The position numbers and the translations under genes are program-made. A stretch of 64,000 nt of DNA. Origin: Brevibacillus formosus (GTDB lineage Bacteria; Bacillota; Bacilli; Brevibacillales; Brevibacillaceae). The stretch covers positions 121,613 through 185,612 of the forward strand of contig NZ_PXZL01000012.1 in the NCBI RefSeq assembly GCF_003013405.1, read 5' to 3'. Under the pieces are notes generated by a model. That model was not told the DNA's origin, made no database searches, and worked only from the letters and a program-made list of their open reading frames with translations. Each line of letters begins with the position of its first letter. Positions within the stretch are counted from its first letter, which is position 1. Below, one piece after another: positions 26,580-34,961 of this stretch.

Positions 26580-26834
26580 ATGGCGAACAAACAGTATCGA
26601 TTAACAGAAGCGGAATGGATCTTTATTCAAGACATGCGCTCCATGGATATGGATGAGCTATTGGACATCGTGATCGCATTGCGCAATGAGGTAAGGGAGC
26701 TGGAGAAAAAGGCGGAGCTGATCAGAGAGCGCGAGAAAGAGGGCTGGCAGGAGGAGTATCAGGCAGCACAGAAGCGAATTAATCACCTGCGCCAATTTGA
26801 GGTTGAGCTTCGTAAAACATGGCCAAATGACTAA
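26580..26834 (+). CDS. Small charged coiled-coil protein, unknown function
   Basis: An 84-residue protein rich in Glu, Arg and Lys. After a short N-terminal part (LTEAEWIFIQDMRSMDMDEL) it is likely one long helix with heptad-like spacing (ALRNEVRELEKKAELIRE). No Cys, signal peptide or membrane segment. It is monocistronic and followed by a strong terminator. I do not recognise the family; the coding character (charged helix, terminator directly after the stop) supports a real gene. Confidence 0.65.
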   Translation: MANKQYRLTEAEWIFIQDMRSMDMDELLDIVIALRNEVRELEKKAELIREREKEGWQEEYQAAQKRINHLRQFEVELRKTWPND

Positions 26835-26837
26835 AGC

Positions 26838-26875
26838 AAAAAGAGGTTCTCTCGCAATAGGAGAACCTCTTTTTT
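26838..26875. terminator. Bidirectional terminator
   Basis: A 13-15-bp stem (26838-26852 with 26861-26875) with A-run and T-run flanks, between the convergent small gene and the dctA-like gene. Confidence 0.9.
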
Positions 26876-26882
26876 ATAGGGA

Positions 26883-28175
26883 CTAGGCCATGAGCGGTTT
26901 TGCTTCTGACTCGTTGTCCGACTCGCTGGCAGTTTCGTCTGTTTGCTGGACGCGTCCCGGATGGAACTCATTTTCATGCTTGGCTATGACCACGGCAGCT
27001 ACGCCATTTCCAATCAGATTCGTGATGGCACGAGCTTCTGACATGAATCGATCAACGCCGAGCAAGAGGGCAATGCCTTCGACCGGAATGACAGGGAAGG
27101 CTGCCAAGGTAGCGGCGAGTGTAATGAAACCAGAACCTGTGACACCCGCAGCCCCTTTTGACGTAATCATCAGGATTCCTAAAAGGGTGATCTGTTCCCA
27201 GAAGCTGAGCTCAATACCATATGCCTGAGCAATAAAAATGGCAGCCATGGATAAATAGATCGAGGTACCATCCAGGTTAAACGAGTAGCCCGTCGGTACG
27301 ACCAGACCGACAACGGATTTGGAACAGCCGTATTTCTCCAGCCGATCCATCATTCTCGGAAGAGCGGACTCTGAGGAGGATGTTCCGAGCACCAGCAGGA
27401 TTTCCTCCCGAATGTATTTGATAAACGAGAAGATGCTGAACTTGTAGTAGCGCGCGATCCCGCCCAGGACGAGAATAATGAACAAAAACATCGTGATATA
27501 GACAGCCGTCATTAAAAGGCCCAGTCTGGTCAGCGATCCGATGCCGAATTTGCCAATCGTGTACGCCATCGCGCCAAATGCAGCTATTGGAGAAACCTTC
27601 ATGATCATGTTGACGACGCCAAAAAATCCGTGTGTCAGCTTGTCAAACAGCTTGATGACAGGCTGGGACGCTTGCCCCATGGCAGCGAGTGAGAGACCAA
27701 ACAGGACAGCGAAGAACAGAATCGGCAACAGCTCGCCATTTGCCATAGCTCCGACGACGTTTTCCGGGATGATCTTCACAATAAAATCAATAAAACCGTT
27801 GTTACTCTGGGCAGCAGCCTCCGTGTACTTGGAGACGTCCCCGCTGGTCAGTCCCGTTTTGTCAAAGCCTACCCCAGGCTTGATCAGGTTGACAACCAAT
27901 AATCCGATCGCTAATGCGATTGTGGTAACGATTTCAAAATAGAGCAGCGCTTTGCCGCCGATCTTACCGACCTTTTTCATGTCTCCCATACTGGCGATTC
28001 CATTCACTACAGTGAAGAAGACAATCGGTGGAATGACCATTTTGATCAGTTTCACAAAAATATCGGCCAACACCTTCAGCTCTGCGCCGAATTTGGGTGC
28101 AAAATGACCAACTAAGATACCGAGAATGATGGCAATAACGACCTGTACGGTCAGATTTTTAAAGTTGATCCGCAT
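26883..28175 (-). CDS. dctA: C4-dicarboxylate/proton (or sodium) symporter, DctA type
   Basis: A 430-residue transporter of the DAACS family with eight membrane helices and two re-entrant loops. The signature [18 protein letters not shown] followed by [16 protein letters not shown] is the DctA subgroup pattern for succinate, fumarate and malate uptake rather than Glt[16 protein letters not shown] and LIGNGVA complete the substrate site. The ATG at 28175 follows GGAGGAGGAG; a GTG at 28184 is less likely. It probably belongs functionally with dctB, dctS and dctR 3-8 kb away. A cre-like box lies in its leader. Confidence 0.87.
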   Translation of the reverse strand: MRINFKNLTVQVVIAIILGILVGHFAPKFGAELKVLADIFVKLIKMVIPPIVFFTVVNGIASMGDMKKVGKIGGKALLYFEIVTTIALAIGLLVVNLIKPGVGFDKTGLTSGDVSKYTEAAAQSNNGFIDFIVKIIPENVVGAMANGELLPILFFAVLFGLSLAAMGQASQPVIKLFDKLTHGFFGVVNMIMKVSPIAAFGAMAYTIGKFGIGSLTRLGLLMTAVYITMFLFIILVLGGIARYYKFSIFSFIKYIREEILLVLGTSSSESALPRMMDRLEKYGCSKSVVGLVVPTGYSFNLDGTSIYLSMAAIFIAQAYGIELSFWEQITLLGILMITSKGAAGVTGSGFITLAATLAAFPVIPVEGIALLLGVDRFMSEARAITNLIGNGVAAVVIAKHENEFHPGRVQQTDETASESDNESEAKPLMA

Positions 28176-28199
28176 CGAATCCACTCCTCCTCCAAGAAT

Positions 28200-28213
28200 T
28201 GAAAGCGCTTTAT
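28200..28213 (-). promoter_or_regulatory. Candidate catabolite-responsive element (cre) in dctA leader
   Basis: TGAAAGCGCTTTAT on the + strand matches the cre consensus TGWAANCGNTNWCA at all but the last two positions and is nearly palindromic. It lies about 25 bp upstream of the dctA start, where CcpA binding would block transcription. Confidence 0.5.
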
Positions 28214-28423
28214 TCCTCTCCTTCGCATTGTATAAATGGTGAGGAAAATTGAAAATGATACGGTCATATTGGTTGTTTTGGTCCTTTTGGTCATAGAAAT
28301 CCCCTCAAATTGGAAAGGAAAAAATCAATTGTTGACATACTCTCGACACGAACAATAGGTAAAGTAGGAGATGTACATAGTGACACGAAAGAAACAGACA
28401 ACCGGGAGAATGGAGGATTTTCT

Positions 28424-29167
28424 ATGTTCAAGAAGCAATATCTGGCGATTGCCTCAGCGTTGATTCTGACTACCACACTTATTCCGACGAGCTCTCAAGC
28501 GGCTACTGGAACGAAGAATCTGCAAGCTAAGTACAACAACATTAAAGTTATTTATAACGGCGCAGCTGTTCCAACTACAATCGAACCATTCATCGTAAAC
28601 GGAACGACGTACATTCCACTTCGTATGATGGCGGACGTGTTCAGCAAGGATGTAGCATGGGATGGCACGAAGTACACCATCACGGTAAAAGACAAGCCGA
28701 ACTCCCAGCACGCAAACGAGTTGGCTGCACGTGATGCTCAAATCAGAAGCCTGCAAAACACCATCGATAGCCTGAACAAAGAGATCTCTGATTTGAAAAA
28801 CAGCAAGAAAAACAATAACAACGATGATGATGATATTCAGGATGCCTTGGATGATCTGGAAGATGATCTGAATTCTGATTACGATGACTACAAAGACCTC
28901 AAATGGAGTATCTCCCTGAGTGGCGATGAAGATGATGTCGATGTAGAAATCGAGATCAATCTGGATAAATACCAAGATGAATTCGATGATCTGGATGACG
29001 ATGGCGATGTAGAAGCTCTCGTTGAAGATATCATCAAAGATATCTGGGACGACAAGGATTTCGAAGATGCCGACATTACAGGTGAAATCATCGACAGCGA
29101 TACTGACGATACGATTTATGAGTTCGAAGGCGATGCTAGCGACGAAGACATCAACTTTGACGTGTAA
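28424..29167 (+). CDS. Secreted copper-amine-oxidase-N-type (stalk) protein with acidic C-terminus
   Basis: A 247-residue exported protein. The N-terminal signal peptide ends near SSQA-AT (residue ~26). It is followed by one copper amine oxidase N-terminal domain (VIYNGAAVPTTIEPFIVNG, TYIPLRMMADVF, VAWDGTKYTITV), a wall- or polymer-associated domain common in Paenibacillaceae. Next come a short coiled coil (residues ~100-125) and an extremely Asp-rich region of ~120 residues (NNNDDDDIQDALDDLEDD and later runs), likely Ca2+ binding. TGGAGG lies before the ATG at 28424; the frame upstream to 28310 is not needed. TTGACA at 28332 may be its -35. Confidence 0.78.
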   Translation: MFKKQYLAIASALILTTTLIPTSSQAATGTKNLQAKYNNIKVIYNGAAVPTTIEPFIVNGTTYIPLRMMADVFSKDVAWDGTKYTITVKDKPNSQHANELAARDAQIRSLQNTIDSLNKEISDLKNSKKNNNNDDDDIQDALDDLEDDLNSDYDDYKDLKWSISLSGDEDDVDVEIEINLDKYQDEFDDLDDDGDVEALVEDIIKDIWDDKDFEDADITGEIIDSDTDDTIYEFEGDASDEDINFDV

Positions 29168-29195
29168 AATGATCGAAAGTGGGGACATTTCTCAC

Positions 29196-29237
29196 AAAAA
29201 AAGCCTTGCTCCTTTTCACAGGATGCAAGGCTTTTTT
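29196..29237 (+). terminator. Terminator after the Asp-rich secreted protein
   Basis: A 13-bp stem (AAAAAAGCCTTGC at 29197-29209 with its complement at 29225-29237), ending in TTTTTT. Confidence 0.88.
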
Positions 29238-29378
29238 CCTATTTTCCAAAAACATCAAAGCCAAATTTAAATACAAGGTTGTAAACTGATAGAATAGAAG
29301 TACGTAGACTATTAGAGAGACCATGCGAGAATTCTCGAATAGGAATGATCATATGTCTGTAAATCAGGTAGGGAAGAT

Positions 29379-30068
29379 ATGAAAAGCATTTTGTTGGTAG
29401 AAGATGAACTGGTGATATCGCGCGTGCTGAAGGCTTACTTGCAAAAGGCAGGGTATGAGGTCTGGCAAGCGAACGACGGAATCGAGGCAGTGGAGCTTTT
29501 TGACGAAAAAAAGCCGGATCTTGTTCTGTTGGATGTCATGCTCCCTGAGCGCAACGGCTGGGAGATTCTCCAGTACATTCGCGAAAAGAGCTCCTGTCCG
29601 GTCATTATGATGACGGCGCTCGGTCAGACAGACCAGAAGCTCAAAGGACTCAATCAAGGGGCAGATGACTACATAACGAAGCCTTTTGTCGCAGATGAAG
29701 TAGTTGCACGAGTCAATGCGGTGCTGCGCCGCTCTGTTATTTTGGTGAAAGATCAGGAAACCCGACTATTTGGAAGCTTAAAAATAAACTTTCAGTCCCA
29801 TCATGTGACGCTGCACGGTCTCGAGCTGACGTTTCACCCGCGCGATTTGTCCTTGCTGCTTTTTCTGGCACAAAATCCGAATCAAACCTTTACCCGCGAG
29901 CAATTGATCGAACAAGTATGGGGAATGGACTATGGCGGGAGTGACCGTGCTGTAGACCTGGCGATCAAGCGGGTCAGAAAGACGCTGGAGAATTGGCCAG
30001 TTCAGGAAGGCGAGATCAAGACGCAAAGAGGGGTTGGGTATCAATTCTGTGTTTATAAAAAACAATGA
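29379..30068 (+). CDS. Response regulator, OmpR/PhoB family
   Basis: A 229-residue protein with an N-terminal receiver (LLVEDELVISRVL, phosphoacceptor Asp in LVLLDVMLPERNGWE, Thr in MMTALGQTDQ, Lys in DYITKPF) and a C-terminal winged helix (FTREQLIEQVWGMDYGGSDRAVDLAIKRVRKTL). It is the partner of the histidine kinase that overlaps its 3' end. A 12-bp palindrome CGAGAATTCTCG lies about 45 bp upstream of the start and could be an operator. Target genes are not evident. Confidence 0.9.
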   Translation: MKSILLVEDELVISRVLKAYLQKAGYEVWQANDGIEAVELFDEKKPDLVLLDVMLPERNGWEILQYIREKSSCPVIMMTALGQTDQKLKGLNQGADDYITKPFVADEVVARVNAVLRRSVILVKDQETRLFGSLKINFQSHHVTLHGLELTFHPRDLSLLLFLAQNPNQTFTREQLIEQVWGMDYGGSDRAVDLAIKRVRKTLENWPVQEGEIKTQRGVGYQFCVYKKQ

Positions 30069-31488
30069 GCCCGTATCGCTGCTGCGCTATTGGACTACAC
30101 GCTATCTACTCACCCTCGTGATCGGACTGCTCATCATTGGGGCTGTCTCTGCCTATTGGATCAAGTACGCTGCGATTGAAAAGCAGATCGAGGTCACGCG
30201 GCTGTTTGCCGAGGAAGTGGCTGATCGAGTCGTCGATGATGTTGGAAATATTTTGGTAGGGGAAAAGCTTCACCAGGTATTGGATAACCGACGCAAGTTT
30301 ATGGGTGTTGATCGCAACCTGATTTTGTTCATTGAAGATGTAAAAGGCGAGGTCGTATACAGTCGGCCAACCAAGCTGCCGCCTCCTTTGCAGCAGGCAG
30401 CGCCTGAGTTGTTGGAGCAGGCAGATAAGCGAAATAAAGTGAGGCATCCGTCGGGTGAGACCCTGTATGTAATCAGGAAGAATTTGGAGTTCAATGACCA
30501 AATTATTGGCAAGGTGATCTTGCTTTTCCCAGAAACAGATATCAAGGTAGGGAAAGAGGAAATTCAATATTTGGTCGTCATGCTGGGGAGTTTGGGTGTG
30601 CTTGGTTGGGCAGTTATTTATTTTCATGCTCGGAAGCTGTCTGAACCGATTCAAAATGTGGTGATGTCCGCACGACAGATCGTAGAAGGAAACTACGACG
30701 TCTTGATCAATAAAACGATCAAGGAAAAAGAAATTCACGAGCTGGTGCATACGTTTGCGGAAATGGCCGACCGTCTTCGGCAGTTGGAAAGCATGCGAAC
30801 AGAGCTTTTGGCTGGGGTGACGCACGAGCTGAAAACCCCTGTTACGTCGATTAGCGGATTGATCCAGGCAATTAACGACGAGGTGGTTTCCGGTGAGGAG
30901 CAGAAGGAGTTTTTGGAAATCTGTTTGAAGGAAACAAAGCGCCTGCAAAAAATGGTAGAGGATTTGCTAGACTTCAATTCATTTGCCGTAGGAGCGATCA
31001 CCGTTTGTCAGGAAGAGCAAAACGTGAACAAGCTGATCCGCGAGATCGCCTCACAATGGCAGATTGTCCACGACCTCGGTCACGTCACGCTTACCGTTGG
31101 GGTTCTGGAAAAGCAGACGATGATCTATGTCGATCCGGGCCGTGTCCAGCAAATCTTGATTAACCTTTTGAACAACGCGAAACAGGCTGTTGGTGAGGCT
31201 GGAAACATTGCGCTCACACTTTACAAAACGGATACCGATTTACGAATCGATGTCAAAGACGATGGACCAGGAATACCCGCAAAGGAACAGCCACTTGTGT
31301 TTGAGCGTTTCTTCCGGGGAAGCAATAAAAAAGACAAAGTACGTGGACTTGGTTTGGGGCTGTCCTATTCTCGTATGATGGCGAAGGCTCTTGGCGGAGA
31401 TCTCCTCCTCACAAAGAGCACGCCTGAGGGATCTGTTTTTACGCTCATTTTGCCCATGCGCAAGGAGCAGAGCGAGGAGATTGCGTGA
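30034..31488 (+). CDS. Sensor histidine kinase (HisKA/HATPase_c) with extracytoplasmic sensor
   Basis: A kinase of about 480 residues. A first membrane helix (residues ~24-44), an extracytoplasmic sensor of ~130 residues, a second helix (~180-200), a HAMP-like region, the phosphoacceptor motif GVTHELKTPVTSISG, an N-box (NLLNNAKQAV), DDGPGIPA and GLGLGLSYSR. The start is uncertain: TTG at 30034 or GTG at 30049 are the in-frame choices, both inside the 3' end of the regulator gene, so the two are coupled. It ends at a hairpin shared with convergent dctB. Confidence 0.88.
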   Translation: MGINSVFIKNNEPVSLLRYWTTRYLLTLVIGLLIIGAVSAYWIKYAAIEKQIEVTRLFAEEVADRVVDDVGNILVGEKLHQVLDNRRKFMGVDRNLILFIEDVKGEVVYSRPTKLPPPLQQAAPELLEQADKRNKVRHPSGETLYVIRKNLEFNDQIIGKVILLFPETDIKVGKEEIQYLVVMLGSLGVLGWAVIYFHARKLSEPIQNVVMSARQIVEGNYDVLINKTIKEKEIHELVHTFAEMADRLRQLESMRTELLAGVTHELKTPVTSISGLIQAINDEVVSGEEQKEFLEICLKETKRLQKMVEDLLDFNSFAVGAITVCQEEQNVNKLIREIASQWQIVHDLGHVTLTVGVLEKQTMIYVDPGRVQQILINLLNNAKQAVGEAGNIALTLYKTDTDLRIDVKDDGPGIPAKEQPLVFERFFRGSNKKDKVRGLGLGLSYSRMMAKALGGDLLLTKSTPEGSVFTLILPMRKEQSEEIA

Positions 31489-31516
31489 GAGCTTCACCGG
31501 CGTTGGTGGAGCTCTC
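31487..31516. terminator. Hairpin overlapping the convergent stop codons
   Basis: A 12-bp imperfect stem (31487-31498 with 31505-31516) spanning the end of the kinase gene and the last codons of dctB. No clear T-run follows on either strand, so termination is only likely. Confidence 0.5.
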
Positions 31517-32543
31517 TGATTTTCTGCATCAAGGGCTCTCCGATACTCGGAGCGAATTGATCGTAGACTGGCTGCAACGCTTCGATCCAGGCCGCACGTT
31601 CTTCTGCTGTCTGTACGTGGATGTGCATCCCCCTATTTTCTTGGAGCAAGCGCAGCTGTTTGTCATTCATCGAGACAGCCAATTGATTATTGTACGCTGT
31701 TGCTTCCTGCATCGCTTCCGATATGGCCTGCTGAATATCGGCGGGGAGGTTGTTCCAAAACGTTTTATTAATCACGACGGCGTAGCCCAGATAGCTGTGG
31801 TTGCTGATCGTCATGTGCTTTTGTACTTGGTAGAGCCGTTTGGTGTACACATTGGAGATCGTATTTTCTTCGCCGTCTACTTTTCCGGCAGCCAGCATGC
31901 TGTATAATTCATTGAAGGAAGAGCCTACAGGGATTGCCTGGAGCGTACGAAACTGAGCTTCGATCACGTCGCCAGGAATGATGCGCAAGCGTTGGCCGAC
32001 AAAGTCGGAAGGCATGATCAACGGTCGGTTGGCTGTCACTTGCTTAAAGCCGCTTGCCCAGAAGGCCAGCCCTTTCATGTCGGAATCTTCAAGCTTATCA
32101 AATAGTATTTGGCCGATTTCTCCATTGAATACGGTCTCGACGTCCTCCTGCGATCGAAACAGATAAGGCAGATCAAGGACAGCCCACTCGGGAATCGTGT
32201 TCGACAGATAGGAGAATGCAGGGGCGATCATCTGGATTTCACCGTTTTGCAAAGCAGTCATCTCGGTTTTCTCGGTGTGAAGGATACTGTTGGGAAAGAC
32301 CTGTACCTCTACACGCCCGTTTGTCTTTTCCTTCACTAGCTGGGAAAAGCGTTCGATAGTCAGTCCCTTCGGCGTATTTTCCGCGATCACGTGGCTGAAC
32401 TTGATGATAATTTGATTGGACAGCCCTACCTGTTCTTCGTCGTATCCTCTGTTTTCCATCAGGAAATCTGGACCGAAGCCTATCATGACAGCGCTCACAA
32501 GTCCGAGTATGACAATGAATGTACTGGTTACTAACGATTTCAT
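31494..32543 (-). CDS. dctB: TRAP-type C4-dicarboxylate binding protein (DctP fold), DctB-like
   Basis: A 349-residue exported solute-binding protein. An N-terminal hydrophobic signal/anchor (residues ~4-24) is followed by the DctP fold: IKFSHVIAENTPKGLTIERF, VQVFPNSILHTEKTEMTALQ, IRxR-like GQRLRIIPGD, and VDGEENTISNVYTKRLYQVQ. The start ATG at 32543 has AGGTG eight bases upstream. No TRAP membrane subunits are adjacent; instead it is divergent from dctS. In B. subtilis the homologous DctB is an accessory sensor protein for DctS, and I infer the same here. Confidence 0.82.
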   Translation of the reverse strand: MKSLVTSTFIVILGLVSAVMIGFGPDFLMENRGYDEEQVGLSNQIIIKFSHVIAENTPKGLTIERFSQLVKEKTNGRVEVQVFPNSILHTEKTEMTALQNGEIQMIAPAFSYLSNTIPEWAVLDLPYLFRSQEDVETVFNGEIGQILFDKLEDSDMKGLAFWASGFKQVTANRPLIMPSDFVGQRLRIIPGDVIEAQFRTLQAIPVGSSFNELYSMLAAGKVDGEENTISNVYTKRLYQVQKHMTISNHSYLGYAVVINKTFWNNLPADIQQAISEAMQEATAYNNQLAVSMNDKQLRLLQENRGMHIHVQTAEERAAWIEALQPVYDQFAPSIGEPLMQKIRELHQRR

Positions 32544-32566
32544 TTTCAAACACCTGCTTATGTTGA

Positions 32567-34213
32567 ATGAATGTGAGTTGCAAACCCAATGGAAAGGAAA
32601 GAACGAACCTGTTCGAACGCTTAACAATCAAATGGAAGATTATGCTGCTCTCCGTCGGAATCGTTCTTTTTTCCTTGATCATCGGAAACCTGATCATGGC
32701 CGGAGGGATTATTCGGATTACAGAAACCCAATTGGGACAACGGCTGATGACCACAGCGCGCACGGTTGCGACGATTCCAAATGTACAAAAAAGCATTCAG
32801 GAACCAGACGGCTGGAAGGTGATCCAACCGACAGCAAACAATCTGCGCGTCGTTAATGATGTGACGTATATCGTCGTGCTGAATAAGGAGCGTGTCCGTT
32901 ACTCAGACCCGCTAGATGAGCGGATTGGTACGGTGTTTATGGACCCTGCGGTTGATGAGGCCTATGCCGAGCACTCCTATTTTCAAAAAGTCAAAGGAGA
33001 GATGGGGATGGCTCTGCGGGCCTACGTGCCGATCATGGATGACCAACATCAGCAGGTGGGTGTTGTCTTGGTCGGACGTGTCATGCCAGATGTTTGGGGG
33101 ATCTTGTACAGCGAGCGAAACAATATCGCGCTGACCTTTTTCCTCTCCTTGTTGTTCGGGGTGTGGGGCTCCTATCAGTTGGCCCGTCACATGAAAAAGC
33201 AGATGCTCGACCTGGAGCCGGACGAAATCGCGCGAATCCTGGTAGAGAGAACCGCAACCTTCCATGCCATGCATGAGGGAGTTATCGCCATCGATAATCG
33301 GGAGCGAATCACAATCTTTAACGACAGGGCGAAGCAAATTTTTGGCATAGAAGGAGAGGTGCTGGGCAAGCACATACGGTCTGTCCTGCACGACACCAGA
33401 TTACCAGAAGTGCTGGAGCTTCGCCAGAATTTTACCAACACGGAAATTCACGTCGGCAATACGCTGCTCTGGTCCAACCGTTTTCTGATCAAGGTCGAGG
33501 AAAAGATCGTCGGCGCCATTGCGATTTTTCAGGACAGAACAGAAGTGGCGAGAATGGCGGAGGAACTGACGGGCGTAAAAGAATTCGTCGGTGCGCTGCG
33601 GGTACAAAATCACGAGCACATGAACCATTTGCACACCATCGCAGGCTTGCTCCAGCTTCATCAGCATGAAAAGGCACTCGCGTATTTGTTCGAGGTCAAC
33701 GAGCAGCAGGAGGAGCTCACCTCCTTTTTAACGACGCGGATCATGGATGAGAATTTATCTGGGCTCTTGATTGGCAAAGTAAGCCGCGGAAGAGAGCTGG
33801 GCATTCGTGTTGTCATTGATCGCAGGAGTCATCTGGAACGTTTTCCGCCGTACATGGATCATCATAATTTCGTGCTTATTTTGGGGAATCTGATCGAGAA
33901 TGCCTTTGATTCACTGGAGCGAATCGAACGCGAGGAGAAGGAGATCATGATTAGCATCGAGCAAGACGAAGAGATATGCTCCATCCTGGTGGAGGACAAC
34001 GGAATCGGCATGGACGAAGAGACGCGCCGACACATGCTGGAACGAGGATTTTCTACGAAAGAACGTGCGCACCGTGGACTTGGTCTGCATCTGGTGCATC
34101 AGTTGGTCAATAAAGGGGGAGGCGAGCTGGTTTGCCATTCGGCACGCGGAGAAGGGGCCAGCTTTCTCATAACGTTTCCGATGGGGGAGGTGGAGAGTCA
34201 TGGAGAAGGATAA
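32567..34213 (+). CDS. dctS: Sensor histidine kinase, CitA/DcuS family (DctS-like)
   Basis: A kinase of up to 548 residues. A first membrane helix (MLLSVGIVLFSLIIGNLI), an extracytoplasmic PAS-like sensor (~140 residues, with DPLDERIGTVFMDP and a VLVGRVMPD end), a second helix, a cytoplasmic PAS domain (ATFHAMHEGVIAIDNRERI), the SpoOB-like dimerisation helix with HEHMNHLHTIAG, and a HATPase (NLIENAFDSL, DNGIGMDEETR, GLGLHLVHQLV). The ATG at 32567 lacks a ribosome site; a CTG near 32609 preceded by AAAGGAAAG is an alternative. Likely senses C4-dicarboxylates. Confidence 0.87.
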   Translation: MNVSCKPNGKERTNLFERLTIKWKIMLLSVGIVLFSLIIGNLIMAGGIIRITETQLGQRLMTTARTVATIPNVQKSIQEPDGWKVIQPTANNLRVVNDVTYIVVLNKERVRYSDPLDERIGTVFMDPAVDEAYAEHSYFQKVKGEMGMALRAYVPIMDDQHQQVGVVLVGRVMPDVWGILYSERNNIALTFFLSLLFGVWGSYQLARHMKKQMLDLEPDEIARILVERTATFHAMHEGVIAIDNRERITIFNDRAKQIFGIEGEVLGKHIRSVLHDTRLPEVLELRQNFTNTEIHVGNTLLWSNRFLIKVEEKIVGAIAIFQDRTEVARMAEELTGVKEFVGALRVQNHEHMNHLHTIAGLLQLHQHEKALAYLFEVNEQQEELTSFLTTRIMDENLSGLLIGKVSRGRELGIRVVIDRRSHLERFPPYMDHHNFVLILGNLIENAFDSLERIEREEKEIMISIEQDEEICSILVEDNGIGMDEETRRHMLERGFSTKERAHRGLGLHLVHQLVNKGGGELVCHSARGEGASFLITFPMGEVESHGEG

Positions 34214-34961
34214 CGATAACATTCGCGTACTGATTATGGAAGACGATCCGATGGTACAGGAAATCAACAAGCAGTTCATTGAGCGCGTCCCGGGCTTCGT
34301 CGTGGTCGGAATTGCAGCCAACGGGGCAGATGGACTGAAGCTAGTGAATGAGCTTACTCCCGACTTGGTGATCATTGATATTTTCATGCCGATCCAGGAC
34401 GGGGTGAAGGCGCTGATGGAGCTGCGCGCCGCCAAACATGCTGTGGACGTCATCGTCGTAACAGCTGCAAAGGACAAAACCACGATCCAATCGATGCTGC
34501 GCAATGGGGCGATGGACTATATTATCAAGCCGTTTCAGTTTGAACGGATTAAGCAGTCGTTGGAAAACTATCGAGAGTTTCGCCGACGGATTGATTGGGA
34601 GGGCACCGTATCCCAGGATGAGGTTGACCAGCTGCTATTCCGTAAAAGTCCAGAAAAAGAACAATTCGATGCCACTGCGGGCAGGGGAGTGCTGCCGAAG
34701 GGACTGCACGCTGTCACCATGGAGCAAATCATGCGCCAGATCGAAAAAGAGAGCCAGCCGCTCTCGGCAGATGACGTGGCGGAACGCGTAGGGATCGCGA
34801 GAGTGACGGCCAGACGGTACTTGGACTATCTGGAGAAGAGCGGGAGTGTCAGAATGGATGTCAGCTATGGTGGGGTAGGCAGACCGACGAATCGCTATGT
34901 ACGTGTCACCTCACAAGATGCGGGGGGCACGGGAGGTAAAGGGCGCCATGATCGATTATGA
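34200..34961 (+). CDS. dctR: Response regulator, CitB/DcuR family (DctR-like)
   Basis: A 253-residue regulator with an N-terminal receiver (VLIMEDDPMVQ, Asp in LVIIDIFMPIQDG, VTAAKDK, Lys in DYIIKPFQFERIKQ) and a C-terminal helix-turn-helix region (LSADDVAERVGIARVTARRYLDYLEKSG cut into its two helices) typical of the CitB/DcuR group. It overlaps the dctS 3' end by 14 bp. Expected to activate dicarboxylate uptake genes such as the dctA-like gene. Confidence 0.87.
   Translation: MEKDNDNIRVLIMEDDPMVQEINKQFIERVPGFVVVGIAANGADGLKLVNELTPDLVIIDIFMPIQDGVKALMELRAAKHAVDVIVVTAAKDKTTIQSMLRNGAMDYIIKPFQFERIKQSLENYREFRRRIDWEGTVSQDEVDQLLFRKSPEKEQFDATAGRGVLPKGLHAVTMEQIMRQIEKESQPLSADDVAERVGIARVTARRYLDYLEKSGSVRMDVSYGGVGRPTNRYVRVTSQDAGGTGGKGRHDRL

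Noticed and set aside
28454..29188. 244-residue hydrophobic - strand open frame
   Set aside because: Reverse reading of the Asp-rich tail (GAT/GAC become Ile/Val codons), giving false membrane-like segments.
31494..32543. Possible complete TRAP transporter
   Set aside because: Only the binding-protein component is present; no DctQ/DctM genes adjoin it.
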